Assembly: GCF_011745365.1 (NCBI RefSeq)
Contig: NW_024468911.1
Coordinates: 1,916,759-1,980,758, forward strand
From: Cryphonectria parasitica EP155
Taxonomy: Eukaryota; Ascomycota; Sordariomycetes; Diaporthales; Cryphonectriaceae
DNA length: 64,000 nucleotides
Reading direction: 5' to 3'
Position 1 is the stretch's first letter; every line of letters starts with the position of its first letter. This document shows, one piece after another, positions 11,901 through 23,494 of the stretch. The notes under the pieces are model-generated. The model had not been told where the DNA came from and did not search any database. It saw only the letters and a list, made by a program, of their open reading frames with translations. Both the position numbers and the translations under genes were made by a program.

Positions 11901-13601
11901 CGAAAACGAGACCAAGTGAGTTCTCACAGCTCGCAGGTTGCCGAGAAGGTACCAGCCTGGTACTACCTCTCTATCTACACTGTTCTATGCCTCGGCTTTG
12001 CGGTCATCACATTCTTGCGTGACATCCTCACATTCTCGGCGTCACTCAAAGCATCCTCAGCCATTTACGAACGTCTGCTCGACTCGGTGCTTTTCGCCAA
12101 ACTGGCCTTCTTCGACCGCCCTATCGGCCAGATCATCAATCGTCTGTCCAAAGACATATCCGCCGTGGACCAGTCGCTGGCCTCCTTCACACTTACTGCG
12201 GTGCAGCTTACAGCAACAGTGTTGATGATTGTCCTTCTTATGGTCTGGGTTCTACCTGGAAAGCTGGTCCTGATCCTCTTGCTTGCAGGCATTTTTGCCT
12301 TGTACTACCTTATCACGGCCGTATACATCCGTGGAGCACAGGACCTCAAGCGAATAGAGGCCATCTCCCGATCGCCCCTGTACCAGCATGTAGGCGAGAC
12401 CATTGCTGGCTATGTGAGCATCCGCGGCTACGGGCGAGAAGCCATGTTTACCAAGAAGCACGGCACCTTGGTCGACGGCCTCAACCAGCCAACCCTGCTC
12501 CTTCAGGCCAGCCAGCAGTGGCTCTTGGTGCGTGTCGACATGCTCAGCAGCATCGTCATCTTCGTGGTTGGCGTTTTCATCATCTGGAGCGCCCGGTCGA
12601 TCGATGCTGGTGCTGCTGGTTTGATCTTGACGTACGCTGCGACGTTCACCGAGCACATGCAGTGGCTTGTGCAGATTTACGGGTTGGTACAGCAGCATTT
12701 GACATCTGTCGAGAGGATAGCTGAGTACATTTCCATCGAGAAAGAGACTTCCGGTCCAGTGCAAGGACATGATCGTCATAGTTCGCAGACTGTGCCGGAG
12801 AATTGGCCAACACAACAACAAGGTGGCGTGCGATTCCACAGCTTTACCGCTCGCTATGACGAGCATCTTGAGCCTGTTCTTCGTGGGATCAACTTACAGG
12901 CCAAGCCAGGCGAGAGACTTGCCATAGTCGGTCGTACAGGCGCCGGTAAGTCGTCCATGGCACTGGCACTCCTCCGAGTCTTGGAGGCCGACCGGAACGA
13001 CGGAGGCCGCATCGAGATAGACGGAGTTGACATTGCCAACGTCAACCTCTCCAGACTCCGAGGCCAGGCTGTCACCATGGTCTCTCAAGAGCCACAGCTC
13101 TTCAACGGCAGCGTGCGCACCAACCTGGACCCTCTGGGACAACACAGCGACGCCGAGATAGCGGACGTGCTGCGCTCCATGCATCCACCACGTCAGAAGC
13201 ACGACCCTGGCAGCAGCCCAGACCTGCTCCGTGACCTCCTACAGCCCGAAAACGCTCTCTCGCGCGGCCAGCGCCAGCTCCTGTGCGTTGCGCGTGCCAT
13301 ACTCAGGCGGTCCGGCGTTCTGATCCTCGACGAGGCCACAGCCAACGTCGACCACGCTGCAGACGCCGCCATCCAGGCAGGCCTGCGGAGTCAGGTCGCT
13401 GCTGGGACGACAGTGATCACCATCGCCCATCGGCTGTTGACAATCGCAGACTATGATCGCGTCGTGGTTCTCGATGCTGGGCGGGTGGTGGAGGAGGGTT
13501 CTGTCCGGGAGCTGCTTGGGCGGGATGGAGGTGAGGGGGTGTTTCGGCGGCTGTGCGAGGAGTCGGGGCATTTGATGGAAATTTTGCAAGCAGCTAAATG
13601 A
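8903..13601 (+). CDS. ABCC (MRP-type) multidrug resistance transporter
   Basis: This full-length ABC exporter of subfamily C has an N-terminal TMD0-like region and two TMD-NBD halves. Exons 8903-10589 and 10666-13601 join across a 76-nt intron to give 1540 residues, typical for fungal ABCC proteins. NBD1 has Walker A GPSGSGKSS (about 659-667), signature LSGGQQQR (773) and Walker B MFLDD (about 794-798). The catalytic Glu is Asp, as is usual in ABCC site 1. NBD2 has Walker A GRTGAGKSS (1318-1326), LSRGQRQ (1427), Walker B LILDEATANVD (1448) and the switch His in IAHRL (1484). An acidic linker (EEDDEEGDDDES) joins the halves. The N-terminus MYSLVCPSPWWEKGHFSNC resembles the start of fungal relatives and supports this ATG. 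It probably exports conjugates or toxic compounds at the plasma or vacuolar membrane; the substrate is unknown. Confidence 0.93.
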
Positions 13602-13908
13602 CGGGACTGAAGGAGTGAGCAAGTGATTCGTGGATGGGCTGACGGTGTACTGCGGTGTAAATTCATTAAGTTTTGTCAGACTAATTGCCTTGTCCAACAT
13701 CAGTTTCTCGGACCGTGAACGTATGTGTCTAGGTTATTGCATTTGGTCAAGGGACTCCTGAAGGCACGAGCATGGAGTACATGAAATTACATATATGCTC
13801 GCTTTCTTAAGTGACCGAAAGGGGCCATCATTGTTTGTAGCTTCTCTAGTCCCCAAGCTGCGATCTAAAATGCTTTTTCTATTGATTACCTGTCTAACCA
13901 ATAACCCT
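13602..13908. other. Convergent 3' region
   Basis: A 307-bp spacer between the stops of the ABC transporter and the minus-strand sulfotransferase-like gene. Nothing else is seen. Confidence 0.6.
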
Positions 13909-14742
13909 TCATGCTTCCTGAGCCTTGACGAAGGCAACCAAAGAAGAGCCATGTGGCAGGACGACGCCTACCTTGGACACAGCCCACAGTATTAGAATCA
14001 ACCCAACCCAGTGCAACATGCCCCTCGCAATGATAAATCGCTTGACCATCTTCATGTTCTTCTGGTCGTTCATCCTCGGGTATTCCTTTTCCTGTGGCAC
14101 CTTGCTCCTCCCCAGAAACCCACAGAGTGACAGCCACCCATCCTCCGCCACGAATTCCAGCACCTGCCGGCCCCTCTTCTTGGCTTCCTCCCTCACCCAT
14201 TCATTATGCCTCTCATAGATCTCCTCATCGCGAAAGGTATACCCCCATCGCTGCATGAACAGATCGTCCGTTGCCTTCATCATCCGCATCATCGCCCGGT
14301 CGCTCTGCACGAGGAACGTCGCCACCCAGAAGCCCCAGCTGTCGAAGAAGCGCAGCCCCTCCCCGAAGCTCCGGTGCCAGCTTGCGGCGCCGCCCTTGCG
14401 CGTGTTGAGGATGATGGCCGCGTCGGGATACATGTCCATCAGATCGTCTGCAAAGACGATGCTGGGGAAGTCTGCAACGGCCCCGAAGCCCGTGAACAGT
14501 TGCGCGAGGATCTTGTGGCGCTTGGCGGTGTCGTGCTCGAGGATGGCGGCCGTGACGAGGCGCTGACGCTCGGCGGATGGTTGGACGTGCGCCATATGCA
14601 TGCATGGTGTGTAGCCCAAAGTCTCGAGGGCGGACTGGAGGGACGAGGTGGCACATCGGGGGAGGCCGAGGGCGAGGACGCGGGGGTGGAGAGTGGTGTC
14701 GACGTCCTGAGGGACGAGGGTTTCGTGAACGAAGCGAACCAT
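13909..14742 (-). CDS. Sulfotransferase-family P-loop protein with C-terminal membrane anchor
   Basis: This intronless gene encodes 277 residues. The P-loop-like PAPS-binding motif GLPRCATSSLQSALE (about 26-40) is characteristic of the fungal sulfotransferase_4 family, often annotated only as a P-loop NTPase. ILNTRKGGAASWHRSF follows the core and corresponds to the second nucleotide-binding segment. The C-terminus carries a hydrophobic helix (HWVGLILILWAVSKVGVVL), suggesting membrane anchoring after a soluble domain. The ATG at 14742 (ACCATGG context) starts directly before the conserved core. An upstream in-frame ATG at 14856 would add a poorly coding-like stretch and is not preferred. Real sulfotransferase activity is not established for this fungal family. 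The gene is convergent with the ABC transporter, but no functional link is shown. Confidence 0.82.
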   Translation of the reverse strand: MVRFVHETLVPQDVDTTLHPRVLALGLPRCATSSLQSALETLGYTPCMHMAHVQPSAERQRLVTAAILEHDTAKRHKILAQLFTGFGAVADFPSIVFADDLMDMYPDAAIILNTRKGGAASWHRSFGEGLRFFDSWGFWVATFLVQSDRAMMRMMKATDDLFMQRWGYTFRDEEIYERHNEWVREEAKKRGRQVLEFVAEDGWLSLCGFLGRSKVPQEKEYPRMNDQKNMKMVKRFIIARGMLHWVGLILILWAVSKVGVVLPHGSSLVAFVKAQEA

Positions 14743-16201
14743 GGTCGCATAAAGAAACACAAAATAGCAAAATGCTGTGTAGTTTGTTGTCTGCTGCAAG
14801 ACGGCGTGAGAAAGTTGATGGTGGTTTTGTGGGATGTGTCTGAGACTCGAATCCAAGGAGGCAAAAACAAGACAGCCACTCCAATTCAGTGGGCTTATTT
14901 CTATAGTCGAACAGACACTCGCTTAAAGAAACATTGTTGGTAGTCCAGTCTATTTTATATCTTGTTGGTCTAGTAATTCAAGACTGGCGTCGGTTTTCCC
15001 CCATGCAGTGATTATACACCATGTCGAATCCTCGGCCTCAGGATGTTCGGTCCCGAGCAGTCGGCCGGGGTGCTGGTCGCAGAGACAGCTGAAGCGGCCG
15101 AGACCCCCGCAGGATCCTAATAGCTCTCATTTTTCTTCAAAGAGGGGCGGTACCGACATGACCATACAAGCACGTGGTAATCCTCTGAATTTGTCCAATG
15201 GGATGTTTCCGCATCGACGCCCTGTGTACTTTCGGCACCGGTACGCTCTTCCACCTCACAAGGGTTGAGATCTCGTGAGCTTCAAGGAAACGAGCCCGTG
15301 GGATTGTCGGGACTAGCATGAAAGATCAGACAGCCATAAGAGGAAGATGTGACCATGTGCACGCCTTGTAGGAATTCGTAGATGCCCTTTCGGACTCGAC
15401 GAGCTCCGTAGGGACAATATTGCAAGATGCCGCACCGAGGAACCTCGGATCCCTGGCTGAGCCAACAAGCATGGGGAAACCCGTTCCTTTCCCAGATCGC
15501 CTCCGAATGCGTTGAGGATTGTGAAGGATCCATGACGAGTCTTGTTGGCCGAAGAGGAAACGGGCAAAGAGAATGACTCCTCGGCCGCAGATGAGCCAAA
15601 TTTCAAGCTGACAAGAGACACTCTGCGCGGAGTCCGTACCTGGCAGGAGGCCGACACCCGAGCAGCATCTCCGCAGCTTCACAGGAGTTGAGGCGTCCAA
15701 TCGAAAGCTGCACTATGGAGCTGCCAAGCTGCACATGTGCTGCTAGGTGCCGTCGTGGGACGTGAAGTGGCTCTGACATGCCTCGTACAAGCCTTGCCTG
15801 CTGGATGGTGAAACCCGACACATGACAGACCGTCCGGTAGGCATTTGTCGAAGCACAAATTCCTTTCTCAACGAAGCCAACAAGGCCGGATGTATTCTGT
15901 CCTGTCATCTCCTAGCACGTTCTCTCACTTCCTCATTCAGCCCACAAGGCATTCAGTTGTTCCAGTACTTTTGAAGATTCATTCCATCTTCGATGTGTCC
16001 AGCAAGGGCAGCCGTACCATGTGAGAGTCAGTACTGGAGATGTCCGTCTCCTCACAGCGACACTTGGGTCAAGACCGTGAACTCTTCCGGTCGACACATG
16101 GTACGTCGAAGCGGACAGTACAGCCTTTGTTCACTGCTTGCCGCAGTGGTTGGCGACTTGTGTCCAAGGAGAAGAAAAGAGAAAGGCTTCCCAAGAGTTG
16201 G
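14743..16201. other. Intergenic region (1.5 kb)
   Basis: This stretch carries the promoter of the minus-strand sulfotransferase-like gene and the 3' side of the next minus-strand gene. Overlapping minus-strand open frames of 105-124 codons around 15282-15700 have no recognisable motifs. No gene is supported. Confidence 0.45.
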
Positions 16202-16945
16202 TCAAGGGTCTGTGGCAGAGACATCAGACCCGTGCCCCGAGTGTCGGATATCTTTGCAGTGACCTAGTACTTTATCTTCTGGCATCGCGGCCTTCGTTTT
16301 GAAGTCTTCGGTCAGAGTGGGCGATTTTGCTTCTCCTGGTGTGACGCGCTGGAGGGCGGAGAAAACGGCGGGCGATAGCTGAGCTGAGGACGACATCAGA
16401 GTGGCAAGGCCATAGTTCTGAACCGGAAGATCTGTCACGACCCGTGGGCGCGGTCTCGTCGTACCTGCTGACGAGCCCTCACTCGCGGCGCTCGGCTCAG
16501 CAACAGCCTGTCCCTGCTGGGTTATCGTCTCCTCGAGAGATCCTAAGCGCTGCAAATATTCCCTCCGAAGTTTGAGCTTCTCATGTTTGTAATACACAAA
16601 GTAATAATATAACCACATGAGGAAGAAGATGGCGGACGCAGAGCCGACTGCAAGTCCCACGATACTAGCCGTCGTGAAACCACCGTGATCGCTGTTGTTA
16701 TCATCTTCTGAGGTCGTAGTGGTGGGACAAGCATTTAATGAGCAACGGCGGAGTATGTCGAGAAGTGGGCGTGCTCCAGCTGCTGCGAATTGCGTGCAGA
16801 AGATGAGCAGTCTGGAGGCCGGGGAGCCCGGAACCCGCCTGCGGGCCATCGCTGGTGATCGTGTCGATGAGCACAGCAAGTCTGCGAGAGCGCCCGAGGA
16901 TGTCGAGAGAGCAACAGCTCAGAGAAAAGTGACCTTAACCAACAT
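16202..16945 (-). pseudogene. Single-pass membrane protein gene with in-frame TGA in the signal peptide
   Basis: The open part encodes a short ectodomain (CTQFAAAGARPLL, then LRRCSLNACP and a Thr/Asp-rich linker). A transmembrane helix follows (about GLAVGSASAIFFLMWLYYYF), then a basic, coiled segment (HEKLKLRREYLQRLG) and a Ser/Pro-rich cytosolic tail ending SDVSATDP. Upstream in the same frame, the ATG at 16945-16943 begins MLVKVTFL. A TGA follows at 16921-16919, and then AVALSTSSGALADLLC. Apart from that one codon this is an ideal secretion signal. The ectodomain cysteines faintly recall the end of a CFEM domain, but the rest of such a domain is absent. The gene may be a recent pseudogene, use an undetected upstream exon (an acceptor-like CTCTGAG overlaps the stop), or contain a sequence error. 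I do not recognise the family. The pseudogene label is provisional. Confidence 0.5.
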
Positions 16946-18769
16946 GACACTTGCTATGGACGAGCCGTGGAGAAGCGCAGAAGAATGCCATCTGTCAAGA
17001 GAAGGATGGTTTCCAAGGTTTCCACGGAGAAGATGATGATCAGGAGTCGACACAAGCTTGATTTCCCGAAGAGGTGTAGGCCCAGCTTTGTCAATTGGGA
17101 ATATGGAGTTCCTTCAGCCCTATCTGCAGAGGACGAGAGCGAGGCGGTAAAGTATATGAAACTTAATTCTTCATCTCACTACTGTAAGACCAAGAGGAAG
17201 AAGGATGTAACGAAAACAATATCACCACATGTCAGTTGTGGATACGAACTTGTAGTTCCGACTCGAGAGGGTGATGAGGGGTGTGACCTGCCAGAAACAG
17301 GATAGACAGGAGAAGAGCATGCCTGCACACCTTTCCCAAAACTCCTACCAATCGATAGGGATCGGTAAGAATTGGAAGCATACCAAATACTTCTAGAAGG
17401 ATGTTAGTCTGGTAGGATTTGCATAGCACACTTCCGCGCAGGTTGTGCAGGGGGCATGATCAAGGAACGTGTGCAAGCCCCCTTCCACCCTCCAATTGAA
17501 CTCGTGAACCGAAGAAGGGACAGACGTGACTGGTTGAAGGGTATGTGATGAAGCACCTGCCTCGTCAGGTGGCATACCTTAGATATACAGGAAGTCCAAA
17601 CAATCCATCCAGATTGTCTTCAGTCAGTCAGTCAGACAGTCAGTACTACACATCCGAGCATTGGGGGCTTCTCGAGTCCCTCTGAGGGGGGTGTTTGGGG
17701 ACCAGGAAGAGGTCACGTCACTGCCTCCATGAAGCTCTCTTTTGATCTTTGGTCTATCATATCAGCCGGGGAGATAACCTGCTAATGGTACCGGAGACTG
17801 ATAGTGTTAGATGCCAAATTGGGTCCAACCTGCAGGTCGATCGATGGCAGCGCCTCTCGTGATGGGGGGACTGAACGACGCCATCGCAGAAATAACAGAA
17901 TTGATGGAATCCGTTCAAAAGTGACAATTAGTGGGACATGGTGATTGTCATTTTTCCAGAAAGTTTGAGAGAAAGAAAAAAAGAAATATGAAGATAACAA
18001 TGACCAACAACGGAATCAGAGCAAGGTGGAAGCTTTTGCGACGAAGCTATCCGCACCTTCAATCTCTCCGATGAGGTTGAGGGAGGCTGTCCAGGGCCTG
18101 GCTGCCCTGAGCTGGGGTAACCTGGACCATCCTCCTTAACACGTCAGGGGGTGCCAGCGCAGAGGCTCAGTTAGGTGGCTCCTTTCCCATACTCTTTCTC
18201 TCGCCACAGTCAATACTGGCGGCCTTTTTACCCACTGGACCCTCAGGTTGCGTGGCACAGCCTCTTCTTATTCAGCGACAGGCGGTCGCATAAGCCGCCC
18301 GCGTAATGCGACACATCTCACACCAACGTAACCCCCCTCCACCTCCTCACACTTCCTTTCAGGCAGAACATCTTCCTTCTCTCTTGCTCCTCCTTCTCCT
18401 CCATCCACCACCACCATCACATAATCGCCGTTAGACCTCCAGTTTCGGGAAACACGAGGTAGAACTCCGTTGTTGCTCATGCTGTCGACACCCCCGTTCA
18501 GTCGAACTGGTCTCTAATCTCCAAGCAGATTGACATCTGAGGGATCCGCCGTCGGGTGGACCGTATCCTGTTTAGCGGCAATAAGCACAACCAAAGCCCC
18601 CGGAATAGCACTGGCCCGGACGTCATATCTCACTGCTGTGCAGCCTGGACAGAGGGTCGATAAGGGACGAGAACAGAATCATCACCGAGACAACCCATCC
18701 AGCCTAAAGCATCATCATCATCTATAAACTTTTTTCCTTCTTTTCCTCTTCTTTCTCCTTGTCGCAATC
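16946..18769. other. Intergenic region with CAGT microsatellite
   Basis: This 1.8-kb divergent region lies between the membrane-protein gene and the first Mpv17-family gene. It holds a short CAGT tandem tract (17621-17644) and a pyrimidine-rich stretch (about 18728-18762) immediately before the Mpv17 ATG, typical of fungal transcription starts. No convincing gene is seen. Confidence 0.45.
17621..17644. repeat. (CAGT)n microsatellite
   Basis: Tandem CAGT units with one imperfect unit (CAGA) lie in the intergenic region. No role is apparent. Confidence 0.85.
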
Positions 18770-20001
18770 ATGACCTGGGAACTTACACGCCGTCGCTTTA
18801 CTCGAGCGATCAACAGCAAATACATCTATGATCGCATCGTAAGTCTACTGTGTCCTCCAGCCTCAGTCTGACTCGCCTGGCAATTGCAGTCCGAGTGTCC
18901 CTAACGCCTCCTGTGTGGACCACCACGAGCTCCCACCGACCACATTCCTTGTCTTGGTGTCGTCATGTCCTCTTCCAACTCTTTACCTCGACGACGATCA
19001 ACCACAAACACACATCCAACCATCTTTTACTCACCCGCTCACAACCCTAATCTGAAGCACATTTGCTAATTCTTCTATTGCTACCTCTTTTAGCCACTTC
19101 TGCACGCCATCATTTTCCTAATTGAAATGACTATCGTCGCACGGCTCGTGTCTAGGTACAATGCCTACTACAGCGAACGTCCAGGTATGCTATATTGGGA
19201 GCCCAGATGACGATGGCGTCGAATCGATGCGTTATTCATGGTTCGCAGTGCAATACTGATGCTCGCAATACACAGTCCTCACCATGATGGTGACCAACGC
19301 CGTCCTGGGTGGCATAGCTGACACCGTCGCCCAGTCCATCACTGCCATCCGCGAGCGCTCCCTCAGAAAGCGATCCCCCAGCGCCCGCGACGACAACATG
19401 GCCTTCGAGCTGGACGCCAAGGATCCCTTCACTGAGCGCGAGCTCATTCCCGAGTCCAAGCAGCTGCCTCCGCCCTTCGATTTCGAGCGGCTGACAAGGT
19501 TCATGGCCTATGGTTTCGGCATGGCGCCCATACAGTTCAAGTGGTTCAAATTTCTGGAGAAAACATTCCCCATCACAAAATCTGCCGCTTTCGCCCAGGC
19601 CATGAAGAGGGTTGCCTTTGACCAGCTCATCTTTGCTCCTCTGGGCCTGGTCTGGTTCTATACCGCCATGACTGTTGCCGAGGGCGGTGGTCGACGGGCT
19701 GTCTATACGAAGCTCCGGGACATGTACGTCCCGACGCTCAAGGCCAACTACGCTGTGTGGCCTGCGGTGCAGGTCATCAACTTCCGTTTGATGCCCGTCC
19801 AGTTCCAGCTTGTGAGTTCACACCTTGAAACGGTGGTCGACGTCGCAGGAATTCGCTCTACTGACCTTTCAAATTTTTGTGCAGCCCTTCGTTTCCACCG
19901 TCGGTATTGCATGGACTGCCTACCTCTCCCTCACCAATGCTGCTGAGGACGTGGCCCAGCCTATTGCTGCTTCGAACAACCCCAACATCCGCCTGGAGTA
20001 G
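18770..20001 (+). CDS. Mpv17/PMP22 family membrane protein (copy 1)
   Basis: Mpv17-family proteins are small four-helix proteins of the mitochondrial inner membrane or peroxisome, thought to form channels. Exons are 18770-18838, 19094-19184, 19276-19811 and 19885-20001 (270 residues; all joins in phase). Family marks include RYNAYYSERPVLTMMVTNAV, GGIADTVAQ, and the C-terminal WPAVQVINFRLMPVQFQ followed by PFVSTVGIAWTAYLS. An extra charged segment between helices 1 and 2 (about residues 78-112) makes it longer than the usual 180-220 residues. Exon 2 is the least certain part: its first 20 residues (PLLHAIIFLIEM...) are not typical, and the true acceptor may differ. It is followed by the PGK gene on the same strand, about 1.3 kb away. 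Confidence 0.85.
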
Positions 20002-21276
20002 ATGTGTTGTTGTAAGCGCATGGACACTGGTACATATTCTTGTGTCACTGTTACTGGCTACGATCGGCAATGAACCTAGACTTCCTCTTGTCTCTCGGGC
20101 ATCATCAAGGCGCTGGTATGAACCTCTGGTTCCTGTAAATGGTCTTGTATATACGCAGAGTCTGCTTGGGTCACACGGCGTTGGTACACTGTCCTTCTTG
20201 GGTCTGACTGGGTTGGACGGTCTCAATTTCATATGGTACATTCTACTTGGTTTTCAATGGATCAATGATGGTACTGACCCGTCAGAAACTTCGAATCTCT
20301 CTCAAATGCAAGAGAACTACAGTATTGACTGCCTCGGCAGGCTGCAATGACTATTCGACCAGTATACTAAGTACGGCCGTATAATCCCTCTTATCAGACG
20401 TGTCCGCCGCGGCCTTGTTCCACATTGTCGAAGTTTGCATATGCATTTTGGCGTCTGTAGGAATGACGATGATGCATAGTTCGACATTTTGGCGAGAGTC
20501 CAACAAAAGGGTTCATGCTCTCAGTACTTAAGTCAATGGCCAGTGAACATGTCGAACAGGGTACTCAATTTGAGTTCTCCAAGCAACCTAAACCACTTCA
20601 TTCTCCCTCCTACCACTATGGTAAGTCTCTGGTATTCAATAAGCCAGGCTTCTGAGCATAGGCATTCGAGAGTTGAATGGAGCCAAAGCATGCAATGAGT
20701 CGCTCACCGGAAGGATAGGATAATAATATCAATGCTATCGATGATGATGGAAAGGGGAAAGGGGAGAAAGAAAAATGCCGACAGGCTTGTTGACAGGTGA
20801 TTCTGACATCGGCATCTTTCCGGCCCCTTCGAGAGCGAGAGTCAAGGATCGATCGATAGCCCATTCTTTTCCAAAAATTTTATGAAACGGTTCACTCGGC
20901 TGAACACGAGATCGGAGAGGGCCAAGTCTCGAAACCTCTGTACCAAAACCTCCTGATTCTGAACTATCAACGCCGAGAAATACCGCGGCGAGAGAATCAG
21001 CTGAGGACTGCAGCCCACCACCCACTCACTTCTGGCGCGCTCCGAACCCGACGTCACTAGGGGAGAGACTCCACTGGGCATCGACCCCGCCCCCACTATA
21101 CATACTAATAAACCTCTCTCCTGCGCTTTTTCTGCCCCAGTGCTGCAGCTATCTAAACACCTCCCGTCACTGATTCTCTCCTCCTAGAGACATACGTACA
21201 AGTCAAACTCGCCTACATTTCCAATACCACAAGTTCTCCCTTTTTCTCAATTGATACCCTTGCGAACCTCGCCAAG
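20002..21276. other. 3' region of Mpv17-like gene and PGK promoter
   Basis: The last 200 bp before the PGK start are pyrimidine-rich with a TA-rich element (ACTATACATACTAATAAAC, about 21094-21112). This arrangement is common in strong fungal glycolytic promoters. The rest holds no gene that I can support. Confidence 0.5.
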
Positions 21277-22890
21277 ATGTCTCTGGCCAGCAAGCTTTCC
21301 ATCACTGATGTTGACCTCAAGGGCAAGCGAGTCCTTATCCGGGTGAGTTGCATCGGCTGATTCCAGCTGTCCCATTTGGCCGAGAGACTTCTACCCTCTA
21401 TGCGTTGCACCTGCCCGGTCCTCCTTCCCAGAGATACGAGTGTCGAGATTTTCGCTCTCTACAGCCCTCCTTGAGCTTTCTTGACACATCGTGCAGCTGT
21501 GCTTATGGATGTTGAAAGGATGGAGGGCTCGTGAGTTAAGAAGATGGATTGCTTGTGTCGAGAGCTATCTAGACATCCAAAGATTCCCTACAGATTAAGG
21601 TCGCTAACAATAATCTCTGAATAGGTCGACTTCAATGTGCCCCTCGATGCGGACAAGAAGGTGACCAACAACCAGCGTATCGCGGGTGCTATCCCGACCA
21701 TCAAGTATGCAGTCGACAACGGCGCCAAGGCCGTGATCCTCATGTCCCATCTCGGCCGGCCCAATGGCAGCGTGAACGCCAAGTACAGCCTGAAGCCCGT
21801 CGTGCCCGAGCTGGAGAAGCTGCTGGGCAAGTCTGTCACCTTCGCCCCCGACTGCGTCGGCTCGGAGGTCGAGGAGATTGTCAACAAGACACAGGGCGGC
21901 GGCGTGGTCCTGCTGGAGAACCTACGCTTCCACATCGAGGAGGAGGGCTCTGCCAAGGACAAGGAGGGCAACAAGACCAAGGCGGACAAGGAGAAGGTCG
22001 CAGAGTTCAGGAAGGGCCTGACTGCTCTGGGTGATGTCTACATCAGTAAGTAGAAGACTCTGGGCTCCAGACCACTTCCCTTGGGATCTCTGATCAATGT
22101 GCTAATGATAAATCCCTGTGCAGACGACGCCTTCGGCACCGCCCACCGTGCTCACTCCTCCATGGTTGGTGTGGATCTCCCACAAAAGGCAGCCGGTTTC
22201 CTCATGAAGAAGGAGCTCGACTACTTCGCAAAGGCCCTGGAGTCGCCCCAGCGGCCCTTCCTCGCCATCCTCGGCGGCGCCAAGGTTTCGGACAAGATCC
22301 AGCTGATCGACAACCTGCTGGACAAGGTGAACACGCTGGTGGTGTGCGGCGGTATGGCCTTCACTTTCAAGAAGACCCTGTACAACGTCCCCATCGGCAC
22401 CTCTCTCTTCGACGAGGCCGGCGCCAAGACGGTGCCCCAGCTGATCGAGAAGGCCAAGAAGAACGGCGTCAAGGTCGTTCTGCCCGTCGACTACATCACC
22501 GCCGACAAGTTCGACGCCAACGCCGCCACCGGCAAGGCCACGGATGCCGACGGTATCCCCGACGGCTGGATGGGTCTGGACTGCGGCGAGGAGTCCATCA
22601 AGCTGTACAAGGAGGCCATCGATGAGGCCAAGACCATTCTGTGGAACGGCCCGGCGGGCGTGTTCGAGTTCGAAAAGTTTGCCAACGGCACCAAGGCTAC
22701 TCTCGATGCCGCTGTGGCTGCGGCGCAGAGCGGCAAGATTGTCATTATCGGCGGTGGTGATACCGCCACCGTTGCTGCCAAGTATGGTGTTGAGGACAAG
22801 CTGTCTCACGTCTCCACTGGTGGTGGTGCCAGCCTGGAGCTTCTCGAGGGTAAGGAGCTCCCTGGCGTGACGGCGCTGTCGAGCAAGTAA
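21277..22890 (+). CDS. PGK1: Phosphoglycerate kinase
   Basis: This glycolytic enzyme transfers phosphate from 1,3-bisphosphoglycerate to ADP in the cytosol. Exons 21277-21342, 21625-22045 and 22124-22890 join in phase to give 417 residues, the normal length. Signatures seen are VDFNVPLD at the start of exon 2, SHLGRPNG (substrate binding), LLENLRFH, the hinge region [16 protein letters not shown], and the nucleotide-binding [13 protein letters not shown] near the C-terminus. Intron 1 is long (282 nt) and placed after codon 22, a position that is common in filamentous fungi and may aid expression. Codons in exons 2 and 3 are strongly C-ending, as expected for a highly expressed gene. Confidence 0.98.
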
Positions 22891-23494
22891 GTCTGGGTAT
22901 TTTCAAGACGAGCGGCTAGGGAAGTCCTGCGGGATGGGATTGCTGATGATACTCGTTCGAGTGGAAAGGTTGGGAAAAGCCATTGCTAGTCTTTAGCTTG
23001 CACGTCATAGAGAAAGTACGAGAATGCAAAATAAAAAAAAGATACTTCAAAAGAACTATTGCATGTCCTCCCCCCCTTTTTGTTGAGAAAGCACTACGAG
23101 AAACGACCGCGATAAGTCATCTGTGGGATATTTCAGATTCATTTCTCATTAATGTAGTCTATGCCGTAGTCAACCGGCCCGTCTCGCTCTAGCATCCTCC
23201 CTAGAGCATCTGCCTGTTTTGGTCTCGGATGCATGTTGTACACGAGGCTGACATTTAGAAACGCATGGCTCATCCTCATGGAAGTTTTGTCGATAGGATG
23301 TAGCGTGGTATCAATATCCATCTGCCCTCGTGAGGTGTTCCTGCATATCCAGCCCTTACGAAGCCTCCTCAAGACCCGTTACACTGGGGCTCGATATCGC
23401 TAGATCCAGGCGCTATGGAGCCCATGCTGGAGCTATATTCCGTAGTATGTACGGACACAGACCCGTCGGTGTCGTGGCCGTGACCGTGGCCATC
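22891..23494. other. Convergent 3' region between PGK1 and SEM1
   Basis: Shared 3' flank of the two converging genes. An A-rich tract and a pyrimidine tract occur shortly after the PGK stop. No gene is seen. Confidence 0.5.

Noticed and set aside
12252..12866. 204-codon minus-strand frame inside the ABC transporter
   Set aside because: Antisense shadow of a clear coding exon with intact NBD and membrane segments.
14206..14943. 245-codon plus-strand frame
   Set aside because: It is the opposite-strand shadow of the sulfotransferase-like gene and shows the antisense composition of that gene.
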